Part shown: one piece after another, positions 25,804 to 32,336 of the stretch
How positions within the stretch are numbered: the first letter of the stretch is position 1
Layout: every line of letters begins with the position of its first letter
DNA from: Marispirochaeta sp.
GTDB lineage: Bacteria; Spirochaetota; Spirochaetia; JC444; Marispirochaetaceae
NCBI RefSeq assembly: GCF_963668165.1
Contig: NZ_OY764209.1
Coordinates: 1,612,001 to 1,676,000 of the forward strand
DNA: 64,000 nucleotides
Direction of reading: 5' to 3'
Position numbers and translations under genes: made by a program
Notes under the pieces: generated by a model
Database searches by the model: none
The model's input: only the letters and a program-made list of their open reading frames with translations
Told to the model about the DNA's origin: nothing

Positions 25804-25852
25804 GCCTGTCATGGACCGGATACGTTTTGTTCGGTATATGACAGGCTTTTTT
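25804..25852 (+). terminator. Rho-independent terminator of the GRE/LarA operon
   Basis: GCCTGTCAT (25804-25812) pairs with ATGACAGGC (25838-25846), with an inner ACCG/CGGT pairing, and is followed by six T residues. It lies 26 bases past the cyclophilin-like stop. Confidence 0.9.
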
Positions 25853-25865
25853 GGAATTATGACTG

Positions 25866-26432
25866 ATGGAAAAAAAAGAGAAAATCCGCAAAGAAATAAA
25901 AGCAGCCCTGCTGGGCTTATCTGAAAGAGAAAAACTCAGGCAGGAAAGAGAGGTCCAGTCATTGCTCCTGGCTGACCCTCTCTGGAACTCCTGCAAATGG
26001 GTGTTCGGATTTCTTCCCATGGGACACGAGTTTAATCTGGAACCGATTCTTCAGTCTGCCCTGGATTCGGGCAGACGGGTCGCGCTTCCGCGGGTCGAGA
26101 AAAAGCGCCTGCAGTTCCATGAGATTAATAGTCTTAACGGACCCTGGATTCTTCATGCTTACGGCATGCGTGAACCCGGCGCTGACACGCCGCGGACAGC
26201 AGCTGATCAACTGGCCGCAGACGGTCTGCTGATCATTGTCCCGGGTCTCGCGTTTGACCGGAGGGGCTACAGGGTGGGCTACGGCGGCGGGTTTTATGAC
26301 CGTTTGTTATCTGATGTACCGGAGAATGTTGTGACTGTGAGCTGTATTTTCAGGGAGCAGTTGGTGCGGGAACTTCCTGTTGAGCCTCATGACAGGACGG
26401 TCCGGAGACTGGTGTTTTCTGCAGAAAAATAA
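25866..26432 (+). CDS. 5-formyltetrahydrofolate cyclo-ligase
   Basis: A 188-residue enzyme of the 5-FCL/MTHFS family, which converts 5-formyl-THF and ATP to 5,10-methenyl-THF. The signature PGLAFDRRGYRVGYGGGFYDR, shown here in part as VGYGGGFYDR, carries the ATP and folate loops; VFGFLPMGHEFNLEPIL is the usual N-terminal substrate strand. No targeting sequence is present. It begins 13 bases after the upstream terminator and ends in its own terminator, so it is probably monocistronic. I saw no convincing 6S RNA beside it, although that linkage occurs in other bacteria. Confidence 0.93.
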   Translation: MEKKEKIRKEIKAALLGLSEREKLRQEREVQSLLLADPLWNSCKWVFGFLPMGHEFNLEPILQSALDSGRRVALPRVEKKRLQFHEINSLNGPWILHAYGMREPGADTPRTAADQLAADGLLIIVPGLAFDRRGYRVGYGGGFYDRLLSDVPENVVTVSCIFREQLVRELPVEPHDRTVRRLVFSAEK

Positions 26433-26434
26433 AA

Positions 26435-26470
26435 AACCGCTCAACCCTTTGATGGGGAGCGGTTCTTTTT
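26435..26470 (+). terminator. Rho-independent terminator after the cyclo-ligase
   Basis: AACCGCTC (26435-26442) pairs with GAGCGGTT (26457-26464), then CTTTTT. It starts 3 bases after the stop codon. Confidence 0.92.
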
Positions 26471-26509
26471 GCTGTTTCCTGGCGAAAGCCTCTTTATATA
26501 CAATACACT

Positions 26510-26536
26510 ATTTTCTTGACTCTCGTCAAGGAAAAT
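26510..26536. repeat. Inverted repeat in the gap before glgX
   Basis: ATTTTCTTGAC (26510-26520) and GTCAAGGAAAAT (26525-26536) pair with one bulged base around TCTC. It lies between two convergent genes, in AT-rich sequence. It lacks a T tract on either side, so its role is unclear. Confidence 0.45.
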
Positions 26537-26577
26537 GGATAAATTTATCATAAAATTTATTATAGACATAATAGATA

Positions 26578-28698
26578 TCAAGTCTTGTCAGCATTGATTG
26601 TATAGTCATGTTCGGATATGAGCAGTACAAAAGACCTGGCCTTTACCATATAGTATTCCTGCCGGTTCAGGTCCTCGACGACGTTCATATCCAGAATATC
26701 CGGATTCATTGAAGTGTCGATCTTTCGCTGCCAGATTTTCGCCGACGGCGGATCGGGAATCTGGAAACGTACATCCTCCGGGGTCGCATTGAACATCAGG
26801 AAAAAGTCATTATCGTCTCTGTCCGCCTGTGTCTCCGCCTTGCTCCCGTCGACCAGAACTGCCAACAGGTTACTGGTTCGGTTCCAGTTAATGGTTTCGC
26901 ACTTTTCGTCCAGCCAGCTGATATCGGGCAGGCCGTTAAGGCTCCGGTCTTCTCCGGAGAAAAAGTCGGAGCGCTTAAACGCGGGGTGCCGCCGGCGGAA
27001 TTTTATCAGTTCCCTGCAGAAACGCAGAATTTCCGGGTGTTGTTCAACAAGTCCCCAATTGAACCAGGAGATCGCGTTATCCTGACAGTAGGCATTGTTG
27101 TTTCCGCTCTGGGTCCGGCGAAACTCATCCCCCCCCAAAAGCATTGGTGTTCCGGTAGAGAGCAGCAGGCTTGCAAGAAAGTTCTTTATTTGCCGGGAAC
27201 GAAGTTTCTCGATTTTTGGATCGTCGGTTATTCCCTCAATACCGTAATTTGCTGAGTAATTTGTATTATGCCCGTCGCGGTTGGCTTCGCCGTTCTTTTC
27301 GTTGTGTTTTTCAGTGTAACTAACAAGATCGTTCAGAGTAAATCCGTCGTGGGAGGTAATAAAATTGATACTGTGAAAAGGTTTTCTCCCGTCTGAAAGG
27401 TACAGATCTGAACTGCCGGAAAAACGCATAGCGAGGGCGGAAACCTGTTGGGGTTCGTTTTTCCAGAATTGCCGGAGGTCGTCCCTGAAACGGTCGTTCC
27501 ATTCCGCCCAGCGGCCGCCGGGAAAGCTTCCTACCTGATAGGCTCCCGCCGCGTCCCAGGCTTCGGCTATCAGCTTTGTCTCCCGCAGTATGGGGTCTTC
27601 GGCTATGCGCTCGATAACCGGAGGATTTTCCAGCAGTTTTCCGTTACCATCCCGACCCAGGATGGATCCCAGATCAAAACGAAAACCGTCGACGTGCATC
27701 TCCATTACCCAGTATTGAAGACAGTCGAGAATAAGGGTACGTAAAATCGGGTGATTGCAGTTCATGGTGTTACCGCAGCCGGAATAGTTCTTGTAACCCC
27801 TGCGGGTTTCATCGAGGATATAATAGATGCTGTTGTCCAGACCCCGGAAGGAGATTGTGGGTCCGTCTTCGGCGCCCTCGGCGGTATGATTAAAGACTAT
27901 GTCGAGGATTACCTCGATGCCCGCGGCATGCAGCTGCCGCACCATTTCCTTGAACTCCGTTACCTGCTGTCCCCTGCTCCCGGCAGATGAATAGCGGGCG
28001 GCGGGGGAGAAGAAGTTAATTGTGCTGTATCCCCAGTAATTGGTTAATAGTTTCCTTGTACGGGGGTTTTTCTGCAGCAGCTCATGGGGATTGAACTCCT
28101 GGATCGGCAGAAACTCCAGGCTTGTTATACCAAGATCCTTGAAATAGGGGATTTTCTCGATAACACCACGATATGTACCCGGTGCTGAAGATTCGGCGGA
28201 GGGGTGTTTTGATAGACCCGCCAAATGGGCTTCGTATATTACACAGTCCCGCAGCGGATAGTTGAGGGGAGTGTCCCCCTGCCAGTCAAAGTAGTCGTTA
28301 ACGACTACGCACTTAGGCATCAGTCGGCGTTCCCACTTTTTCCAGGGTCGATCATGAGTCAGGGCCTTGGCGTAAGGATCGATGAGCCACAGATCGGGAT
28401 TAAACCGGTGTCCTTTGTCGGGATCAAAAGGGCCGTCGACCTGGTACAGATAAAGTTGACCGGTTTTTAAGCCCAGGACGTGGATATGCCAGATATCACC
28501 GGTCCGGTTTTGTTCAGGGTCGAGCCGCAGGACCTCCTCGGGGCGATCATCGTCTGGTTCCTTGAAGAGCAGCAAGGTTACAGAGCTGGCGTGCCGGGAG
28601 AATAGATTGAACTGAACTCCCCGACCCGTAATGATTGAACCGCAGGGCAGGGGATGACCCGGTTCGGTCGTGTACTTTGGCATATTATGGTTATCCAT
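26578..28698 (-). CDS. glgX: Glycogen debranching enzyme (GlgX/isoamylase type)
   Basis: A 706-residue GH13 enzyme. Residues about 15-110 are a CBM48 module (GVQFNLFSRHASSVTLLLF). The barrel has DIVFNHT, the nucleophile Asp342 in GFRFDLGS, the acid/base Glu379 in AEAWD and Asp451 in SHDGFTL. It hydrolyses alpha-1,6 branches of glycogen or limit dextrin in the cytoplasm. ATG 28698 follows an AGAG region; a second ATG five codons on is possible. No other glycogen gene is adjacent. It is divergent from the LuxR regulator 137 bases away. Confidence 0.94.
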   Translation of the reverse strand: MDNHNMPKYTTEPGHPLPCGSIITGRGVQFNLFSRHASSVTLLLFKEPDDDRPEEVLRLDPEQNRTGDIWHIHVLGLKTGQLYLYQVDGPFDPDKGHRFNPDLWLIDPYAKALTHDRPWKKWERRLMPKCVVVNDYFDWQGDTPLNYPLRDCVIYEAHLAGLSKHPSAESSAPGTYRGVIEKIPYFKDLGITSLEFLPIQEFNPHELLQKNPRTRKLLTNYWGYSTINFFSPAARYSSAGSRGQQVTEFKEMVRQLHAAGIEVILDIVFNHTAEGAEDGPTISFRGLDNSIYYILDETRRGYKNYSGCGNTMNCNHPILRTLILDCLQYWVMEMHVDGFRFDLGSILGRDGNGKLLENPPVIERIAEDPILRETKLIAEAWDAAGAYQVGSFPGGRWAEWNDRFRDDLRQFWKNEPQQVSALAMRFSGSSDLYLSDGRKPFHSINFITSHDGFTLNDLVSYTEKHNEKNGEANRDGHNTNYSANYGIEGITDDPKIEKLRSRQIKNFLASLLLSTGTPMLLGGDEFRRTQSGNNNAYCQDNAISWFNWGLVEQHPEILRFCRELIKFRRRHPAFKRSDFFSGEDRSLNGLPDISWLDEKCETINWNRTSNLLAVLVDGSKAETQADRDDNDFFLMFNATPEDVRFQIPDPPSAKIWQRKIDTSMNPDILDMNVVEDLNRQEYYMVKARSFVLLISEHDYTINADKT

Positions 28699-28800
28699 CT
28701 CTGTGGTAGTATACTCATACTTACAGGATCAATGCATTGAAAAAATTGAAAAAGGGGACTTTTTTACTGATGATAATAATCAATTCCCAACGAATAGAAA

Positions 28801-28830
28801 TTGACAGTTTCTGGAAAGTAGATTTACCAT
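28801..28830 (+). promoter_or_regulatory. Promoter of the LuxR gene, nearly leaderless
   Basis: TTGACA (28801-28806) and TACCAT (28825-28830) are separated by 18 bases. The start codon ATG is at 28836, where transcription itself should begin, and no ribosome binding site precedes it. Confidence 0.55.
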
Positions 28831-28835
28831 AAATT

Positions 28836-29543
28836 ATGGCTACTGCTCATATCCTGAGTATTGATCAGAAACGGCTGATCAGACACCATCAGATTTATAT
28901 CCTCGGCGGAATTACGATCCAGAACCAGCTTATGCGCGATCTTTTCCAGTATGAGATGCAGCTGTATCCCGGATTGAGCCCGGATATCAAGGCTTTTCCC
29001 GTCTCTTCCAATCTGAATGGCGGACGGCGTCTTGTGCTGATCGATTGTCTTGACCGGGACATGGATAACTATCTCGCGGGACGAGAGCTCGCCGATTATA
29101 TTCTACCCCACTTTCAGCTTGTTGCCTTCTTTAACCTGCTTCCCCGCTGGGGCAGGGAGCGGGAAGCAATTAATCTGGGAGTCAAGGGTTTCTTTTATCG
29201 AACCGACAGCCTTGAGATCCTGGGAGAAGGGATCTTTACGCTGTTTATCGAGGGTTTGTGGATTCCCAGGGGGGGGCTCTTTGAACCAGTTGAGAATGAG
29301 GGGGACGAGGAAGAATATTATGAGGCGTTTCACATGCGGCCTCCAGACATTCTCCTTACAAAACGGGAAAAACAGATTCTCCATAATTTGGGCAGGGGCC
29401 TGCGCAACAGGAATATCGCGGAAGAGCTCGGTATCGGAGAAGCCACCGTCAAAACCCATATCTATAATATTTACAAAAAGATCGGTGTCCGACGCAGGTC
29501 TGAGGCCGTATTATGGGCGGTGAGGCATAATCGTTTGCATTGA
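28836..29543 (+). CDS. LuxR-type transcriptional regulator
   Basis: A 235-residue protein. The C-terminal 65 residues form a LuxR/FixJ helix-turn-helix (LTKREKQILHNLGRGLRNRN, EATVKTHIYNIYKKIG). Residues 1-160 resemble a receiver-like fold (VLIDCLDRDMDNYLAG, NLGVKGFFYR) but lack a clear phosphoacceptor triad, so it may be a CsgD/VpsT-like or atypical receiver. No kinase gene is adjacent. No Shine-Dalgarno sequence precedes the ATG, which falls almost on the predicted transcription start. Downstream lies an AT-rich gap of 386 bases. Confidence 0.85.
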   Translation: MATAHILSIDQKRLIRHHQIYILGGITIQNQLMRDLFQYEMQLYPGLSPDIKAFPVSSNLNGGRRLVLIDCLDRDMDNYLAGRELADYILPHFQLVAFFNLLPRWGREREAINLGVKGFFYRTDSLEILGEGIFTLFIEGLWIPRGGLFEPVENEGDEEEYYEAFHMRPPDILLTKREKQILHNLGRGLRNRNIAEELGIGEATVKTHIYNIYKKIGVRRRSEAVLWAVRHNRLH

Positions 29544-29896
29544 AAACAAGGCATGGTGATTTCTTTGTATATGATCAATACCTCCAATTAATGCGCATGT
29601 CCCTTATGAATATCTTATTAATGTAACTTTCTAAGAAGAAAGTAGTATAAAAAAAAAGCAAATTTCATACTTTGGTCGTATATGTTGACAAATAGAAACA
29701 TGGTAGTTTTTTCATATTCAGGGTGAAAGTGAAATTTTATCCATAGTGCGTAATAATGAATATAAAGTTAATCATGATACGGTTTATTAAGTGTGGTTGA
29801 TTATTTAAGTGCTGCATGACAAAAGGTAGTATAATTATAAAAGGTTTATGTAAAATCGATGTCTAAGTAAAAAGGTTGAATGCTGTTTCTTGTTGA
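29544..29896. other. AT-rich gene-free gap
   Basis: No plausible gene lies on either strand. The sequence is strikingly richer in A and T than its surroundings, with homopolymer A and T runs. A TTGACA occurs near 29693 and a TATAAT at 29830-29835, but no correctly spaced promoter pair could be assigned. It ends at a strong hairpin (29897-29923). It may hold a small RNA or be leftover foreign DNA beside the degraded MFS gene. Confidence 0.6.
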
Positions 29897-29930
29897 AAGA
29901 CTCCCCTCGTTGAGGGGAGTCTTCTTTCTC
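29897..29930 (+). terminator. Perfect 12-bp hairpin terminator
   Basis: AAGACTCCCCTC (29897-29908) pairs perfectly with GAGGGGAGTCTT (29912-29923) over a 3-base loop. CTTTCTC follows on the plus strand; on the minus strand the tail is TTCAAC. It abuts the stop of the MFS remnant (29930), so it could serve that transcript or a plus-strand RNA from the AT-rich gap. Confidence 0.75.
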
Positions 29931-30204
29931 TAACTCCGGTACTTGTGCGTCAGTCTGCGTTGTGAGTGTTTAAGCAGATAGAGACTCATAATCCCGGAGA
30001 GGAGAAAAAAGCCGGACATGGATAGGTATACAGATCTCAGACCGAAACGGTCGGCAAAAAACCCGGATATCGCAGCTGCAGTCGATCCGACGGAAAATAC
30101 CATGGATACCATATGCCTTACCGCTATACCTATCCGAAAGTAATCCACATTGAAACTGAACATGAGCAGGGGAATCAGGGGAAAGATGGCTCCTTGACTA
30201 TGGC
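29930..30204 (-). pseudogene. C-terminal remnant of an MFS transporter
   Basis: About 85 to 90 residues encode the last two or three helices of a major facilitator transporter: MVSMVFSVGSTAAAISGFFA, DRFGLRSVYLSMSGFF and LLSGIMSLYLLK. The DRFG loop is characteristic. The N-terminal ten or so helices are missing, and the open frame upstream (to 30274) encodes unrelated sequence. It lies directly after an AraC regulator, as a regulated sugar or drug permease would, so the deletion probably removed the rest of that permease. Confidence 0.75.
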
Positions 30205-30276
30205 AAAAATACCACGTTTTTAGAGGTGCCCATGTGTGAATCCGTGGCCGGCACTGGTAAATCTGATTATACACTA

Positions 30277-31086
30277 CTAAAGATAGAGTTTCTCCCGGTA
30301 CCTTGACGGACTTATCCCCACGGCTCGTCGGAACTGTTTGTTAAAATACTGGGGATCGGACATTCCAATTTCCTGTCCAATGGTATTAATTGGCAGCATG
30401 GTTCTTGTCAGAAGCTCCTTCGCCTGGCTGATCCGACGCTGCTGAATGTATTGACTGATGGTAATACCGAAGCGCCGCTTGAAAATAGTGGAAAGATAGG
30501 TCTGGGTAACCCCTACTCTGGAAGCAATTTGGTTCATCATGAGCTTTTCTTTCAGGTTGCCTTCCAGCAAGGTAATAATCTGCTGAAGGACTTTCTCTGA
30601 TTTCTGAGTTTCCCTTTTTGACTGTTGTGCCAGTTCAAGCAGCAGGGTCAGGAGCCGTGCGGAGGCTATCTTGCATTTACGTTCCCTTTCCAGGATGTCC
30701 CTCGTCAGTGCGTTGAAGCCGGCGGCAATGTGCGTACACTCATGGATGATGCTTTGCTGCAACCCTCCCATGGCTATAATAGTGGGAAGTTCCCAAACCT
30801 CAGCTGCACTGTCCACTTTGCCCCAGGAGAAGCGGAAACCCCAGTGACGTCCCGGGGACTCTCCGGAAAATCGCACATCCGAACCGGCAGGCAGACAACT
30901 TATGTCGCCGGCGTGCAGCCGGGTGCTTTTCCCATTAATCGTTACGATCAAGGGATCAATGTGCAGGCGGAGATAAAATTCGGCGTCCGCGGGTGCTGCA
31001 GGCGTATCAAAATCAAGCGGCTGAATTCCGGCATATTCAAGTCTGGGAATAAGGTTACAGGGTATAATCAGTTTTTCCATCTCCAT
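30277..31086 (-). CDS. AraC-family transcriptional regulator
   Basis: A 269-residue protein. The N-terminal half is a cupin-like sensor domain (LIVTINGKSTRLHAGDISCL, GRHWGFRFSW). The C-terminal 100 residues hold two helix-turn-helix motifs: LMMNQIASRVGVTQTYLSTI and IGQEIGMSDPQYFNKQFRR, with the family ending GISPSRYREKLY. ATG 31086 is chosen; the frame is open to a TTG at 31140, only 6 bases past the upstream stop. No strong ribosome binding site is visible for either. Its former target is probably the adjacent MFS permease, now truncated, so it may be on the way to loss. Confidence 0.85.
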   Translation of the reverse strand: MEMEKLIIPCNLIPRLEYAGIQPLDFDTPAAPADAEFYLRLHIDPLIVTINGKSTRLHAGDISCLPAGSDVRFSGESPGRHWGFRFSWGKVDSAAEVWELPTIIAMGGLQQSIIHECTHIAAGFNALTRDILERERKCKIASARLLTLLLELAQQSKRETQKSEKVLQQIITLLEGNLKEKLMMNQIASRVGVTQTYLSTIFKRRFGITISQYIQQRRISQAKELLTRTMLPINTIGQEIGMSDPQYFNKQFRRAVGISPSRYREKLYL

Positions 31087-31146
31087 ACTTTTACTGCTCA
31101 ATGCTTCTACTATATCAGTCTGTTTACATTTTGTATACAAGAATTA

Positions 31147-32328
31147 TTATTCCGTAATTTCTATCAGTAACCCCCGCTTCTGTACCTGCCGTTGGAGCCG
31201 GGAAATGTCGTTTCGGTGTACAAGAATCCTCCTTCCGGCGGCAGGAATCACTATCCGGGCAAGGGACGTATCTTCCAGAAGAAGGGCGAGGAATCGCTTA
31301 TGTTCAGGTACCTGAAATATCAAGTACTCCGATGCAGCCGTCAGCTGGACAACATTCTCGTGTATCGAGTCGAACAACTCCTGCCAGAGAGGAGGAACAG
31401 GTTCACGTGCTACGCTGCGAAGCCGGTCGATAATCTGTTGGAGTTCCGCCTCTGTAGATGCCGCTTCTATAATCTGATTCTTTCCGGTTCGATAGACACC
31501 GGGGGCAATCTCTTTTCCAATGCTTTCAAGCAGCTTTTTTGTCTGCGGCGAGGATTCTTCAAGGCTTACAATTTCTCCGCTTGCTGAGAAGCTTAATACC
31601 CGTCTGGGCTCCCATACAGGAATTTTCTCCAGTTTTCCCATCACATATTCTCCCCAACTGGTCAGCCGAAACGCCGATATTCCCGCCCAGGGGGTAAAAG
31701 GGCTCCCGGATGTACGGTAGCGAATCTCCAGCATTCCTGTTACAGCGGCCGCTCCCAGGTAGTTTTGAACGAAAGGAGTAAGGCAGGCCCGCGTGTAGAT
31801 CTCCGGAGATTCCAGGTAACACTGCTCTTCATGAACCCCTGAGTCTCCCAGATAGTTCCGGTAATGTCCCCGGGTTTCGAAAAAGACAAAATCTGCCGCG
31901 TAATCCGGGTCCAGGTAGCCGGTGACTGAATCCATCTTAACTGCTGTCGCTATAAACTCCCTGGCTGGTTTCCACCCCGGACTGCTGCCCTGCTGCAACA
32001 GGGAATAAAGGGTCTGCATAACCTGGGCTTCCCGCTTTGGAGCGCCTTGTTTACGTCTTTGGGGGCGATGCTTCAGATGAGGAAGCACAATCTCGGAGGA
32101 GAAAAGAGCCGAGCTGCCGTCCAGTGCGGTCGCGATCCTTGCTGCTGTCTGCTCGGGACTGACAGGGCAGCCGGATTCAAAAAGGCTCGTATATAGTCTT
32201 TGCGGCCAGGATTGCCACTGGGAATCTTCGGGGAAACCGGCAGGTAAAGAAATATACGGGACTTCTCCCGCTGCCCGGACTGCAATGTACTGGGGAAGCT
32301 CCTTTTCCGAACTGAACACCTGGGGCAT
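31147..32328 (-). CDS. SNF2-linked protein with an XPB/Helicase_C_3-like C-terminus
   Basis: A 393-residue soluble protein. ATG 32328 follows AGGAGACAGG and lies 8 bases after the SNF2 stop, so the longer open frame (to 32556) is rejected as overlap. The C-terminal 150 residues have the pattern of the helicase-associated Helicase_C_3 / XPB N-terminal module: a strand (VLSFSASGEIV), a helical block with PPLWQELFDSI, LIFQVPEHKRFLAL and a closing HRNDISRLQRQVQKRG. This match is by eye and tentative. No ATPase motifs are present. It is co-transcribed with the SNF2 ATPase and likely acts with it; the exact job is unknown. Confidence 0.6.
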   Translation of the reverse strand: MPQVFSSEKELPQYIAVRAAGEVPYISLPAGFPEDSQWQSWPQRLYTSLFESGCPVSPEQTAARIATALDGSSALFSSEIVLPHLKHRPQRRKQGAPKREAQVMQTLYSLLQQGSSPGWKPAREFIATAVKMDSVTGYLDPDYAADFVFFETRGHYRNYLGDSGVHEEQCYLESPEIYTRACLTPFVQNYLGAAAVTGMLEIRYRTSGSPFTPWAGISAFRLTSWGEYVMGKLEKIPVWEPRRVLSFSASGEIVSLEESSPQTKKLLESIGKEIAPGVYRTGKNQIIEAASTEAELQQIIDRLRSVAREPVPPLWQELFDSIHENVVQLTAASEYLIFQVPEHKRFLALLLEDTSLARIVIPAAGRRILVHRNDISRLQRQVQKRGLLIEITE

Positions 32329-32336
32329 CCTGTCTC

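Noticed and set aside
26510..26536. Inverted repeat as a bidirectional terminator for glgX
   Set aside because: No T tract follows on either strand; the cyclo-ligase already has a complete terminator at 26435-26470.
29815..29900. TATAAT at 29830 as a definite small-RNA promoter
   Set aside because: No -35 hexamer at 16-18 bases; kept only as part of a candidate locus.
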